Shown here: piece by piece, positions 1-8,764 of the stretch
Numbering within the stretch: the first letter of the stretch is position 1
Layout of the letters: every line of letters starts with the position of its first letter
Assembly (NCBI RefSeq): GCF_000308615.1
Contig: NZ_BAGB01000041.1
Location: forward strand, 186,001-250,000
Direction: 5' to 3'
Source of the DNA: Nocardia jiangxiensis NBRC 101359
GTDB taxonomy: Bacteria > Actinomycetota > Actinomycetes > Mycobacteriales > Mycobacteriaceae
Length of the DNA: 64,000 nt
Program-made: the position numbers and the translations under genes
The notes under the pieces: model-generated
Database searches by the model: none
What the model saw: the letters and a program-made list of their open reading frames with translations, nothing else
Told to the model about the DNA's origin: nothing

Positions 1-933
1 GGCCGGGCTGAGGATGAAATGCCAGTCGTTGCCGGTCAATTCGGCCTCGGTGAGCGCGAGTGCGGCGAACAGTCCGCCGAGGAACCGGCCGCCGCCGTCC
101 TCGCACGCCTGCTCGAAACGCAGTGCGTCGGACTCGGTGAACAACGGCAGCGTCAGCACCGCGCCGCGCACGTAGCCCGGGGCGTTCTCGGTGCCCAGAT
201 ACAGCGGGAAGGTCGGCATCTCGCCGCCGTTGCGCTGCAACAACTTCAGCCAGGTGGTGACCGGCGGGGACTGCTCGGTGAGTTCGGTGTTGTAGGCGCG
301 TTCGCGGGCGCAGTAGGCCAGATGACCGTCCACCGGCGCGAGCGCGGGTTCGGTGCCGGACAGTTCCGCGCCGTACAGCATCAACAGATCCACGCAGGTC
401 AACGCCTGCGCGACGCCGTCGGTGTGCAGGTGGTCGACCGCCGCGTACACGGTGAACGCCTGCTCCTGCTCGATGATCCCGAAGCTGAAGCAATTCCAGT
501 GCAGCGCATCGGGTGTGGTGTCCTGGACGTGCCGACGGATCGCATCGCTGTCGGTGAACTCGCCGTGCTCGGTGGGCACCAGCTCGAGCACCTGCGCGTC
601 GACGACGTGCCGCACCACTCGTTCGTCGGATTCCACGGTGAACCAGCTGGAGAACGATTCGTGCCGCCGCACGAAGGCGGTGACCGCGCGGGTCATCGCG
701 TCGATGTCGGGATTGCCCGGAATGTCGTAGGAGATCATGCACAGCCGCGAGGCGCGGTGGCCCGCGGCGGCGGTGCGCTGAGTCGTGCGCAGGTACTCGC
801 GTTGCTGATACGTGGGTGGGATCGGATGCTCCGGTGCGTCGCGCATGACGGCCTGCGCCGTGGCCGAGACACTCCAGCTGGTGACCCGGCCCGGTTGCGG
901 GTGCCAGTCGTCGAAGAAACCGAAATTGACCAC
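1..933 (-). CDS. PapA-like condensation-fold acyltransferase, C-terminus cut by the window edge
   Basis: The 311 visible residues match the N-terminal two thirds of the complete PapA-like protein at 22365-23768. Both start with a V-x-FG-(x)n-W-x-P-x-PGR-x-TSW pattern and both carry the catalytic HxxxDG motif (here H168 in DHLHTDG, D172, G173). PapA proteins are acyl-CoA or acyl-PKS dependent acyltransferases that esterify lipid or trehalose hydroxyls. The first H of the canonical HHxxxDG is D in both copies. Translation starts at GTG 933, with GAGGG about six bases upstream. The gene is divergent from an antigen-85-like gene, the same partnership as in the large lipid locus 15-30 kb away. An NRPS condensation domain is unlikely because no adenylation or carrier domain is visible, although the gene continues outside the window. 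Confidence 0.85.
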   Translation of the reverse strand, partial: MVNFGFFDDWHPQPGRVTSWSVSATAQAVMRDAPEHPIPPTYQQREYLRTTQRTAAAGHRASRLCMISYDIPGNPDIDAMTRAVTAFVRRHESFSSWFTVESDERVVRHVVDAQVLELVPTEHGEFTDSDAIRRHVQDTTPDALHWNCFSFGIIEQEQAFTVYAAVDHLHTDGVAQALTCVDLLMLYGAELSGTEPALAPVDGHLAYCARERAYNTELTEQSPPVTTWLKLLQRNGGEMPTFPLYLGTENAPGYVRGAVLTLPLFTESDALRFEQACEDGGGRFLGGLFAALALTEAELTGNDWHFILSPA

Positions 934-1177
934 GAGTGCCCTCGATTCACAGCGTCGGGAGAGGTGCCGCCGCCCGATCTCACGGCAGCGCCAGGCCAGT
1001 CAACGACAGCCGTATGAACCCCGACCATAGGTTCGGAGCAATGTTGTGATCATTGACAGCAACCCGCGCCGGATGCGGCATCCGATTCCAATCTTCGCCG
1101 ACAGCGCTTGCCGCTGTTCATGATTCGTCCTTACCGTTGCCGTCGACAAGGCCAACGGAATCTCCGGGGAGGAGCAG

Positions 1178-2257
1178 GTGGGCAAACACTCCGCACCGCG
1201 CAGGTCACGGTTGCGCCGCCGACAGGCGACGGTGCTCGCACCGGTGGTGGCTCTGGCCGCGGGCTGGGCGGGCACGGCCGGCGCCGATCCGGTCGCACCG
1301 GCCTCGATCCCGGCGCTGAGCGCCGCCGCCCGGCCCGCCGTGGACGGCTCGCATCTGGTGAACGTCACCCCGGATGCGGGCCGGATGGTGAACATGCGGG
1401 TGTACTCGGCGGCGATGAATTCCGTGATCGACGTGAAAGTGGCTCGCGCCCCGGATCATTCGAAACCCGCACCGGTGCTGTATCTGCTCAACGGCGCAAA
1501 CGGGGGCGTCGACGATTCGAGCTGGACCGAACAGACCGATATCGCCGATTTCTTCGCCGACAAACAGGTCACCGTCGCGATTCCGCTGGGCGGGCGCGGG
1601 AGCTACTTCACCGATTGGCGCACCGACGATCCGGTCCTGGGGAAGCAGCGTTGGAGCACCTTCCTCACCCGGGAGTTGCCGCCGATCATGGATTCCACAT
1701 TCCACGGCACCGGCAAGAACGCGCTGGCCGGCATCTCGATGGCCGGAACGTCGGTATTCCAGCTCGCCCTGGATCGACCGGGTCTGTATCAGGCCATCGG
1801 CGCGTACAGCGGCTGCGCGCAGACCAGCAATCCGCTCGGCGAGGCGTATGTCACCGCTGTCGTCGGCCGCTGGGCCGGTAATGCGGCGAATATGTGGGGC
1901 CCGCCGGGCGATCCCGCCTGGGCCGCCAACGACCCCTACATTCACGCGGATCGCCTGCGCGGCACGGCAATCTACGTTTCTTCGGGGACGGGGCTTCCGG
2001 GCCCGCTGGACACTCTCGACGGGCCCGGCATCGACGGGAAACCGGCCAAACTCGCCGCCCAGCTCACCAGCGGCGCCATTCTCGAGGCCGCCACCAACCA
2101 GTGCACCCATCGCATGCACGACCGCCTCGCCCAACTCCACATCCCGGCGACCTTCAACTTCCGCCAGGTAGGCACGCACTCCTGGGGCTACTGGCAAGAA
2201 GACCTGCACAAGTCCTGGCCCCTGTTCGGCCGGGCCCTGCAGGCAGAACAGTCCTGA
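1178..2257 (+). CDS. Secreted antigen-85-like acyl/mycolyltransferase (esterase D fold)
   Basis: The 359-residue protein starts with an Arg-rich n-region and a hydrophobic stretch (about residues 17-35) ending near AGA, a plausible export signal. The alpha/beta-hydrolase body has the nucleophile in GISMAG (S187), the MWGPxxDPAWxxNDP block of the antigen 85 family and the catalytic His in THSWGYW (H334). Antigen 85 enzymes transfer mycolates onto trehalose or arabinogalactan outside the membrane. Start GTG 1178 follows a strong GGGGAGGAG. It is clearly paralogous to the gene at 17504-18589, and both sit beside papA-like genes, which suggests a role in assembling an outer lipid. A simple carboxylesterase is the alternative. 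Confidence 0.85.
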   Translation: MGKHSAPRRSRLRRRQATVLAPVVALAAGWAGTAGADPVAPASIPALSAAARPAVDGSHLVNVTPDAGRMVNMRVYSAAMNSVIDVKVARAPDHSKPAPVLYLLNGANGGVDDSSWTEQTDIADFFADKQVTVAIPLGGRGSYFTDWRTDDPVLGKQRWSTFLTRELPPIMDSTFHGTGKNALAGISMAGTSVFQLALDRPGLYQAIGAYSGCAQTSNPLGEAYVTAVVGRWAGNAANMWGPPGDPAWAANDPYIHADRLRGTAIYVSSGTGLPGPLDTLDGPGIDGKPAKLAAQLTSGAILEAATNQCTHRMHDRLAQLHIPATFNFRQVGTHSWGYWQEDLHKSWPLFGRALQAEQS

Positions 2258-2268
2258 CCGAAATACGA

Positions 2269-3129
2269 TCAGCGACCCGCCGCCGGATGCTGTGAGGCCG
2301 CGGCGGCCGGGCTGAGGTCGGCGCGCGTGAGCCGGTGCTGCGGAGGATCCGGCAGCACTACCCGTTCGGTGACCGTGAGGTCGGCATCGACGTGCACCAA
2401 TGTTCCAGGATCCAGGAGTCGCCATGCGGGGTCGGCGTTCATCGGCTCACTGGCGAATACGACAGCACGTTGTGTCCCAAGGGTTTTCGATCGCGCGTGG
2501 ATGCGCGGGGTTCGCAGATCGAAGCCCGGCTGCGCGTGGTCGAGGATGTACAGCTCGTGGGCCTCGGGATACCGCAGCGCCCACATGTCCGTCGCCGTGC
2601 TCAACAACAGGTTGACGGAGTAGATCGGCACGTTCGCCGCCAGCCACGCCAGCGCCTCGAGCAGGCCCGCCTCGACATCTCCCCCGGTCGCCCGGATCGA
2701 CGCGGTGATCAGAGCGAAAACTCGCTCGCTGTCCGTTTGCCCCAGTACGAGGCCCGCGGCCCCGAGCTCCGACAACCGGGCGTCCAGCACGTCCAGCCCA
2801 CCCACCACGCCGTTGTGCGCGAAGATCCGATCGTCCTGCAGGAACGGGTGCGTGTTGAGCACATCGAGCGCACCGGTCGACGCATACCGGACGTGAGCGA
2901 TGAATGTCGTCCCCACCATGTCGTGCGCTTCGTGAGCGAACGCCGTGTCCTGCCACGCCGCGATCGGTTGCTTGTCCACCACCGCCTCACCGGCGCTGCC
3001 GAACACCCCCAGGCCGGTGCCGTCCGGGTTGCGCGTGCTCTGCGCGGACAGGTTGTCGGGTGCGTCCAGCAACCAGAACGTCGCGTGCACGACACGACGC
3101 CCCGCATGCAAGCCGAACAGACGGCACAT
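2269..3129 (-). CDS. Class II glutamine amidotransferase (YafJ/EgtC type)
   Basis: The protein begins MCRLFG, so removal of the initiator Met exposes Cys2 as the N-terminal nucleophile of class II (Ntn) glutamine amidotransferases. The HVRYAS segment and the NG-x-VGG segment near residues 105-110 fit the oxyanion-hole and glutamine-binding regions. Length (286 residues) is usual for stand-alone YafJ or EgtC-like proteins. The family hydrolyses gamma-glutamyl amides; EgtC does this in ergothioneine synthesis, but no egtA, egtB, egtD or egtE is nearby, so EgtC itself is not supported. It is convergent with the antigen-85-like gene, with an 11-base gap. The substrate cannot be told from sequence. 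Confidence 0.85.
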   Translation of the reverse strand: MCRLFGLHAGRRVVHATFWLLDAPDNLSAQSTRNPDGTGLGVFGSAGEAVVDKQPIAAWQDTAFAHEAHDMVGTTFIAHVRYASTGALDVLNTHPFLQDDRIFAHNGVVGGLDVLDARLSELGAAGLVLGQTDSERVFALITASIRATGGDVEAGLLEALAWLAANVPIYSVNLLLSTATDMWALRYPEAHELYILDHAQPGFDLRTPRIHARSKTLGTQRAVVFASEPMNADPAWRLLDPGTLVHVDADLTVTERVVLPDPPQHRLTRADLSPAAAASQHPAAGR

Positions 3130-3186
3130 ACCCCCTATCTTCGCACCACGACGCAGCAGAACGATTCATCAACACAGACACGTGAC

Positions 3187-3370
3187 CTACCGCCGAGCAG
3201 CGTCGCCCAGCAGCTCGGCCACCGATCGGATTCTCGCGGCAAGACGCACACAGTCGACCGGACCGGTGGTCTCGACCACCAGCGTGGCAGTGAGTCCGAG
3301 CGGTTCGGCACCCGCAACCCATCGGTACCGCGCCCGGAAGCCCGTTCACCATGACCAGCAGTTTGTCCAT
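3187..3370 (-). pseudogene. P-loop kinase remnant with internal deletion
   Basis: From ATG 3370 the frame reads MDKLLVMVNGLPG, the usual opening of small actinobacterial P-loop kinases up to the first half of Walker A. The rest of the loop (GKT/S) is missing. After a frame change at about 3330 the sequence continues with an ARPLGL-like stretch and VVETTGPVDCVRLAARIR, resembling the C-terminal end of the same family, and stops at TAG 3187. I infer that one deletion removed roughly the central 110-130 codons. The piece cannot encode a working kinase. No other gene occupies this strand here. Confidence 0.6.
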
Positions 3371-3542
3371 TCGCTCATCCTGGCGTCCCGACATCTTCGG
3401 CATTGAGAACTCGGGTCGCGCAGTGTCGAGTCGCAAGGTGATGCGTGTGCGAACAATGACCGAGGCGGACTCAGCTCGTTCCCGAGCCTGGTTTGTAAAC
3501 CGCCGAACTCCTCGGCCTCACCGACTGACATTGCCACATCGC

Positions 3543-3623
3543 CGGCTGCGGGAGGCCGCCCGCGCTCTGGCCGCCGCCGAATCCGGTTCCGTCACAGGAA
3601 AAGTCGTCCTCGTCGCCGACTGA
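3543..3623 (+). pseudogene. C-terminal remnant of an MDR-family quinone oxidoreductase
   Basis: The last 26 codons before TGA 3621 read RLREAARA...SGSVTGKVVLV, the conserved C-terminal signature of zinc-free medium-chain reductases (LxEAAxAHxxxESGxxxGKVVL). No matching domain lies upstream in any frame, so this is a tail only. It is on the strand opposite the intact MDR gene at 3756-4718, so it is not a simple tandem duplicate. Together with the kinase remnant it marks 3130-3755 as a decayed segment with no intact gene. Confidence 0.5.
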
Positions 3624-3648
3624 CAGCGAACCGAGCATTACGGCCCGA

Positions 3649-3679
3649 GTCCGGCCCCCTCAGGCGATGGGAGCCGGAC
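3649..3679. terminator. Hairpin downstream of the MDR reductase
   Basis: GTCCGGC (3649-3655) pairs with GCCGGAC (3673-3679), and inner CCC/GGG add pairs. It lies 77 bases past the stop of the minus-strand reductase at 3756. There is no T-tract, as is common in high-G+C actinobacteria. Confidence 0.4.
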
Positions 3680-3755
3680 CTGCACTGGATGCTCCGCGCG
3701 CTCTCGCGAAACATGCTGTGCCACTGCGGTATTGCTGTCGAGTTCGCCGCCTACG

Positions 3756-4718
3756 TCAGGGCACGGTGAGCACGAGCTTGCCGACGGTACGACCGGTGTC
3801 GCCGAGCGCGTGCGCGGCCGCTGCCTCGGCGAGCGGGAAGGTTCCCGCGATCGTGGGCCACAGTGTCCCCTCGTCCACCATCCGGGCCAGTTCGGACATC
3901 CCGGCGTGATCGGCTTCGACCAGCATGCCCACCGCTCGCACACCGGCCGCCGCTGCCGCCGCCCGCACGCGTTCGGCGTCCACGCCCACCAGCGAGACCA
4001 CGATGCCTCCCCGCCGCAGAGTGCGGATCGAGGTGAGCGCGTTCTCGGTGCCGAGCGGGTCGATCGCGACGTCGACGTCCCGCACCGCTTCGGCGACATC
4101 GGTTGTGCGGTAATCGATCACCTCGTCCACGCCGAGTCCGCGCAGGAATTCGTGATTGGCCGCACTCGCGGTCCCGATGACGTGCGCCCCGCGTGCCTTG
4201 GCGATCTGCACCGCGAAGTGGCCCACGCCACCGGCGGCGGCGTGCACCAGAACACGCTGTCCCGCTTGCACATTCGCGGTATCCACCAGAGCCTGCCAGG
4301 CGGTCAGCGCGGCGAGTGGAACCGCGGCGGCCGGTACGTGGTCCAGTGCGCGCGGCTTGCGGGCGAAGGCGCGGGCCGGGCCGGTGACGTATTCGGCCGC
4401 GGCACCGTGCCCGTGCGGATAGGGCAGCATGCCGAAGACCTCGTCACCGGGCTCGAACAGCGTGACGCCGCGCGCGACCGCCACCACCACACCCGAGACG
4501 TCCCAGCCCAGGACGAACGGCGGCTCGGGCAGGTAGAGCCCGGCCAGAGCCCGATGCTTCCAGTCGGTCGGATTCAGGGCCGTCGCGTGGACCCGCACCA
4601 GGATCTCGCTCGGTCCCGGCTGCGGTACGGGACGTTCGATCTCGTGCAGCACCTCGGGGCCGCCCAGGGTGTCCTGGCCGATCGCTCGCATGGTGGCGGG
4701 GATATCCGTTGTCGTCAT
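3756..4718 (-). CDS. Zinc-independent MDR NADP-dependent oxidoreductase
   Basis: The 320-residue protein has a GroES-like N-terminal domain (ALNPTDWKHR, LGWDVSGVV) and a Rossmann domain with AAAGGVGHFAVQIAKARGA near residue 150. It ends in FPLAEAAAAH and GKLVL. The zinc-binding Cys/His set is absent, which places it among quinone oxidoreductase-like enzymes. ATG 4718 (MTTTDIPATMRAI) is chosen over the upstream in-frame start because the latter would run through the divergent regulator. The divergent GlxA-type regulator starts 70 bases away and probably controls this gene. The substrate is unknown. Confidence 0.85.
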   Translation of the reverse strand: MTTTDIPATMRAIGQDTLGGPEVLHEIERPVPQPGPSEILVRVHATALNPTDWKHRALAGLYLPEPPFVLGWDVSGVVVAVARGVTLFEPGDEVFGMLPYPHGHGAAAEYVTGPARAFARKPRALDHVPAAAVPLAALTAWQALVDTANVQAGQRVLVHAAAGGVGHFAVQIAKARGAHVIGTASAANHEFLRGLGVDEVIDYRTTDVAEAVRDVDVAIDPLGTENALTSIRTLRRGGIVVSLVGVDAERVRAAAAAAGVRAVGMLVEADHAGMSELARMVDEGTLWPTIAGTFPLAEAAAAHALGDTGRTVGKLVLTVP

Positions 4719-4755
4719 GACGTTCAGCCTGCCGCTGCTCGACCCGGGAGAAAAT

Positions 4756-4788
4756 GGCACGATTGCCAATATTCGATATGATCGAGCC
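4756..4788. promoter_or_regulatory. Candidate operator in the reductase/GlxA divergent promoter
   Basis: In the 70 bases between the two divergent genes, GGCACGAT (4756-4763) faces ATCGAGCC (4781-4788), matching 7 of 8 as an inverted repeat. Inside it lies ATAT-TCG-ATAT (4769-4779). This A+T-rich patch stands out from its surroundings and is the obvious binding site for the adjacent regulator. Confidence 0.45.
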
Positions 4789-5787
4789 ATGACGAGTTCG
4801 GCACCACACCGCGTGGTCGTTCTGGCGCTGGACGGCGTGTACCCGTTCGAGCTGGGCATCGCGAACCGGGTTTTCGGCTCTGCCGACGGCCGCTACGAGG
4901 TGCTGACCTGTTCGGTGGACGGACATCCGGTCCGCACCGAGGGCGATTTCTCGATCGCCGTAACATACGACGCCGACATCCTGCGCACCGCCGACACCGT
5001 GGTGATCCCGCCCTGTCACATCGGCCTGGCAGGCTGCCCGGACGAGCCCGGCGAGGTCTCGATACTCGCACTGCCGCAACAGGTCTCGGATGCCCTCGAG
5101 CTGATCCGCCCGATCGCCCGGACCGTGTCCATCTGCACGGCGGCCTTCGTCCTGGCCGCCGCGGGACGCCTCGACGACCGCCCCGCCACGACGCACTGGA
5201 ATCTGGCCGACATCTTCCGCCGCGCGTTCCCCCGGGTCCGCCTGGACCCGGACGTGCTCTACGTCGACGACGGCGACATCCTCACCTCGGCGGGCGCCAG
5301 CGCGGGAATCGACCTGTGCCTGCACCTGATTCGCAAGGACCACGGCAGCGAGGCGGCGAATACGGTCGCGCGCCGCTGTGTGGTGCCGCCGTGGCGGGAG
5401 GGCGGTCAGGCGCAGTACATCGAACAGCCGGTGCCCACGCAGACCTCCGCGGGCACGGCCGCGGCCCGGCACTGGGCCCTGGAGAATCTGCATCTGCCCC
5501 TGACCATGTCGGATCTGGCCGAACGGTCGCGCATGAGCGGGCGCACCTTCGCCCGCAGGTTCCGCGACGAGGTCGGCACGAGTCCCGGCCGCTGGCTCAT
5601 CCAGCAGCGCGTCTTCCGCGCTCGGGAACTGTTGGAGAGCACCGACCTGCCCGTCGACCGGATCGCCGCGGAGGTCGGCTTCGCCACGGGAACCTCACTG
5701 CGCCAACACCTGCACGAGGCGATCGGCGTCGCACCACTGACCTACCGCCGCACCTTCCGCACCCGAGCCGATCAGCTCTCCAGATAG
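4789..5787 (+). CDS. GlxA family regulator (DJ-1/PfpI domain plus AraC HTH)
   Basis: The 332-residue protein has two parts. The first (about 1-190) is a DJ-1/PfpI-like glutamine-amidotransferase fold with SICTAAFVLAAAG at the nucleophile-elbow position and GASAGIDLCLHL. The second (about 220-325) is an AraC-type double HTH with MSDLAERSRMSGRTFARRF and VDRIAAEVGF. GlxA-type regulators usually activate nearby oxidoreductases or amidases in response to small nitrogen-containing or other metabolites. Start ATG 4789 (MTSSAPHRVVVL) gives the normal family length. It is divergent from the MDR reductase and overlaps the convergent TetR gene by 16 bases. Confidence 0.9.
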   Translation: MTSSAPHRVVVLALDGVYPFELGIANRVFGSADGRYEVLTCSVDGHPVRTEGDFSIAVTYDADILRTADTVVIPPCHIGLAGCPDEPGEVSILALPQQVSDALELIRPIARTVSICTAAFVLAAAGRLDDRPATTHWNLADIFRRAFPRVRLDPDVLYVDDGDILTSAGASAGIDLCLHLIRKDHGSEAANTVARRCVVPPWREGGQAQYIEQPVPTQTSAGTAAARHWALENLHLPLTMSDLAERSRMSGRTFARRFRDEVGTSPGRWLIQQRVFRARELLESTDLPVDRIAAEVGFATGTSLRQHLHEAIGVAPLTYRRTFRTRADQLSR

Positions 5788-6407
5788 GCCACGATGGCGT
5801 TCACCAGGCCGCGACGAGCCTCGTCCAGATCGGAATAGCTGCCCAGCTGCTGCTCCGAGACGATTCCGCGCACGGCGCCGGGAATGAGCGTCGCGATCTC
5901 GCGGATGCGCGCGGGTTCGATGTTCAGATCGGCGAAGGCGTGCTGACAAGCGTTCTGCCACAACGGTTGCCAGGATGCGAGCTCGGCCGCCGTGCGCGGG
6001 TACAGACGCTCCAGTTCGGCGTGATTCCTGGGCAGCGCCGCACGCAACGTCTCGATCGCGCGGGCATCGGTCGTACTCAGACCCGCGTACATCCCCTCCA
6101 CGATCTCGGTGACCCGCTCGCGCAGACCGGCCCCGGTCCCGATCCGCACCGGCAGATCTCCCCGGCGCTCGGCCGTGCGATGCAGCACCGCGGCCCACAG
6201 CCCATCGATATCACCGAACTGGTACTTGACCACACCCCAGGTCGCGCCGATCTCCTTGGCGATCCGATTCCCCGAGGCCGCGGCCGGATCACCGGAGGCC
6301 AGTGCCCGCAGCGCGGCCTCGAGCATGCTCTCGCGCGTCGCCAGCCCCCGTTTGTTGCTGCGCCTGCCCGTCGCGCCCGCCTCGGTCATTACACGAATCC
6401 TAGCCAT
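5772..6407 (-). CDS. TetR family regulator, divergent from the Rieske oxygenase
   Basis: The 211-residue protein has a TetR N-terminal HTH (about 20-70). ATRESMLEAALRAL forms helix 1, and GNRIAKEIGATWGVVKYQF is the recognition region ending in the usual Y-x-F. The C-terminal ligand-binding domain is unspecific. An alternative start is ATG 6389 (MTEAG). The gene is divergent from the KshA-like oxygenase, with a promoter-operator between them at 6484-6520, so I infer that it represses that catabolic block. Confidence 0.88.
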   Translation of the reverse strand: MARIRVMTEAGATGRRSNKRGLATRESMLEAALRALASGDPAAASGNRIAKEIGATWGVVKYQFGDIDGLWAAVLHRTAERRGDLPVRIGTGAGLRERVTEIVEGMYAGLSTTDARAIETLRAALPRNHAELERLYPRTAAELASWQPLWQNACQHAFADLNIEPARIREIATLIPGAVRGIVSEQQLGSYSDLDEARRGLVNAIVAYLES

Positions 6408-6483
6408 CGCCCGCGCACACCGGCCGCGGCATCCCGCGCGGCCTGCCGAAACTGTTGAGCCGAACGATCATTCATGTTTGACA

Positions 6484-6520
6484 GACCCCTCTTGCACAGT
6501 TTCACAGAGGGTTCTACTAT
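6484..6520 (+). promoter_or_regulatory. Promoter and overlapping operator of the Rieske oxygenase gene
   Basis: A sigma70-like promoter reads TTGCAC (6492-6497), a 17-base spacer, then TACTAT (6515-6520), followed by TAAA. An inverted repeat GACCCCTCT (6484-6492) / AGAGGGTTC (6506-6514), 8 of 9 matching, overlaps the -35 box and fills the spacer. That is the geometry of a TetR repression site. Confidence 0.65.
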
Positions 6521-6557
6521 AAACCTCCGTACAGCCCCGGACGAGAGGATTTTCGTC

Positions 6558-7565
6558 ATGGCCAGACCACCCCTATCGATGCAGCCGACGGGATGGTTCC
6601 AGGTTGCGTGGTCCGCGGAGGTGGACGTCGGCGAGGTGCACCGGATGAAGTACTTCGACACCGAGATGATCGCGTGGCGCTCGGCCGACGGCCGGGTCGC
6701 GGTGATGGACGCCTACTGCGAACATCTCGGCGCGCACCTGGGTTTCGGCGGGCACGTCGAAGGCGACCGGATCGTGTGCCCGTTCCACGGCTGGGAGTGG
6801 AATCACGAGGGCCGCAACGTCTGCGTCCCCTACGAGAATCATCCGAACAAGGGCCGCCGGATACGCAGCCACCCCGTCGTCGAGCGCAACGAATCGATCT
6901 GGATCTGGCACGATACCCACGGTCGCGCACCGTATTTCGAGGTTCCGGACGTATTCACCGGCTTCGACGACGGCAGCACCGCCGCGGACTACTATCCGGC
7001 GTACCCGCAGTCCACGCTGTTCCGGCAGAGCCTGGAACTGCACCCGCAGTACATCATGGAGAACGGCGTCGACTTCGCCCACTTCAAATACGTGCACAAG
7101 GTGCCGATCACCCCGACCTTCACCCGCCAGGACTTCGACCTGCCGGTCTCCTACGTGGACTTCACCATCGCCTTCGACGACACCGCCGCCGAGGACATCC
7201 GCAGCGGTGTGCAGGCGATCAACGCCGGACTCGGGGCCGCGGTGACCAAGAGCTGGGGCATGATCGACAACCGCACCCTCTCGGCGGTCACCCCGGTCGA
7301 CGAGAACACCTGCGACGTGCGGTTCTCGGTGTGGATCGGCCGCCGCCAAGGCCAGGAGCACCCCAAGGCCGCCGAGCGCGCCCAACGCCTCGCGCAGGGC
7401 GTCATCGACCAGTTCGAGGCCGATATCCACATCTGGTCGCATCAGCGTTATTCCGATCCACCCGCCCTGTCGCAGAAGGAATTCGACGGATTCCGCGCGC
7501 TGCGGCACTGGGCCGAACAGTTCTACCCGACGAGCACGGAAGGTCGTGTCCCCCTTGAGCACTGA
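6558..7565 (+). CDS. Rieske non-heme iron oxygenase, KshA-like
   Basis: The 335-residue protein has a Rieske [2Fe-2S] domain with C-x-H in YCEHLGAH and C-x2-H in CPFHGW (about residues 55-78). The mononuclear iron region is MENGVDFAHFKYVHK. The C-terminal WAEQFYP pattern resembles the 3-ketosteroid 9-alpha-hydroxylase oxygenase KshA. Such enzymes hydroxylate with electrons from a separate reductase, which is not in this window. Start ATG 6558 follows GAGAGGA. The next gene overlaps its end by 20 bases, so they are probably cotranscribed. The substrate (steroid or other hydrophobic ring compound) is inference. Confidence 0.88.
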   Translation: MARPPLSMQPTGWFQVAWSAEVDVGEVHRMKYFDTEMIAWRSADGRVAVMDAYCEHLGAHLGFGGHVEGDRIVCPFHGWEWNHEGRNVCVPYENHPNKGRRIRSHPVVERNESIWIWHDTHGRAPYFEVPDVFTGFDDGSTAADYYPAYPQSTLFRQSLELHPQYIMENGVDFAHFKYVHKVPITPTFTRQDFDLPVSYVDFTIAFDDTAAEDIRSGVQAINAGLGAAVTKSWGMIDNRTLSAVTPVDENTCDVRFSVWIGRRQGQEHPKAAERAQRLAQGVIDQFEADIHIWSHQRYSDPPALSQKEFDGFRALRHWAEQFYPTSTEGRVPLEH

Positions 7566-8640
7566 CGAGAAGATCCGCGTATTCCAGGTTGCCACGGGCA
7601 ATGTCGGCACGGAGATGATCAAGCGCATCACCGACCGCCCCGACCTGGAATTGATCGGATTGCACTGTTACACACCGGAGAAGATCGGCCGCGACGCCGG
7701 TGAGATCGCCGGACTGGAGCCGATCGGTGTGACGGCCACCGGCACCGTCGAGGAGATCATCGCCGCCCGGCCCGATGTGATGACCTTCCACGGCGTGTTT
7801 CCGGACGAGGCCCTCTACGAGCAGGTCCTCGAGGCGGGCATCGACATCGTGACCACGGCCGACTGGATCACCGGGCACCACCGCGATCAGAACCACCCGC
7901 ATCCCTCGGGGCGCAAGGTCAGCGAGGTCCTGCAATCGGCTTGTGAGCGTGGCGGTTCCACGTTCTACGGGACGGGTATGAATCCGGGTCTGTGCCAGAT
8001 CCTCGGGGTGACGCACTCCTGCGACGTCGCGGATATCGAGAACGTCACCGTCATCGAGTCGGTGGACGTGTCCTGCCATCATTCGGCGGCGACCTGGATC
8101 GAGGTGGGTTACGGCAAGCCGGTCGAGGACCCCTCGCTCCCGGCCTCGCTGGAGAAGTTCACCCGGGTGTTCGCCGATTCGGTCTACCTGATGGCCGACT
8201 GCTTCGGACTCGAGCTGGACGAGGTCACCTTCGACTACGAACTCGGCGCGTGCACCCGGGACGTGGATCTGGGCTGGTACCAGCTGCCGAAGGGCTCACT
8301 GGGCGGGAACTACATCAAATATCAGGGCATCGTGGACGGGCAGCCCCGGATCGAATCGCACCTCGAATGGCAGATGACCCCGCACACCGATCCGAAGTGG
8401 GATGTGAAGGGCTGCTACATCACTCACATCACCGGCGATCCCAGCATCTACAGCAAACACATGATCTTCCCGAAGGCGGGCGTCGATCTGTCCGATCCGG
8501 CCGCGTTCGCCTCCATCGGCATGACCGTCACCGGACTGCCCGCGCTCAACGCCATCCGCTCGGTGGTCGCCGCGCCGCCGGGCATCCTGACCAGCGCCGA
8601 TCTGCCGTTGCGCGGATTCGCGGGGCGCTTCAAGCAGTGA
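7546..8640 (+). CDS. DHDPR-fold NAD(P)-binding dehydrogenase
   Basis: The 364-residue protein opens with a Rossmann motif (VFQVATGNVGTEMI) and belongs to the dihydrodipicolinate reductase/2,4-diaminopentanoate dehydrogenase-like group common in mycobacteria and nocardiae. A conserved TGMNPGLCQ stretch lies near residue 143. It starts at GTG 7546, inside the end of the oxygenase gene with GGAAGG just upstream; TTG 7555 is an alternative. The tight overlap ties it to the oxygenase pathway, perhaps oxidising or reducing a carbonyl or amine product. The exact reaction is unknown. Confidence 0.78.
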   Translation: MSPLSTDEKIRVFQVATGNVGTEMIKRITDRPDLELIGLHCYTPEKIGRDAGEIAGLEPIGVTATGTVEEIIAARPDVMTFHGVFPDEALYEQVLEAGIDIVTTADWITGHHRDQNHPHPSGRKVSEVLQSACERGGSTFYGTGMNPGLCQILGVTHSCDVADIENVTVIESVDVSCHHSAATWIEVGYGKPVEDPSLPASLEKFTRVFADSVYLMADCFGLELDEVTFDYELGACTRDVDLGWYQLPKGSLGGNYIKYQGIVDGQPRIESHLEWQMTPHTDPKWDVKGCYITHITGDPSIYSKHMIFPKAGVDLSDPAAFASIGMTVTGLPALNAIRSVVAAPPGILTSADLPLRGFAGRFKQ

Positions 8641-8764
8641 GTGGCGCCTGATCCGGTCGAGCGGGCGTGCGCGATCGCTGGTTACATGGAGAGCGCGTGC
8701 CGGGGCGGGCGTTCCGCCTCGGCATCACTCCTGATCAGCACCACCACCACTGAAAGGTGCACCG

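Noticed and set aside
1053..1081. TTGACA with CGGCAT at 17 bases as a promoter for the first antigen-85-like gene
   Set aside because: The -10 candidate is too poor to list as a feature.
2269..3129. EgtC of ergothioneine synthesis
   Set aside because: The MCRLFG start is shared by several class II amidotransferases, and no other egt gene is nearby.
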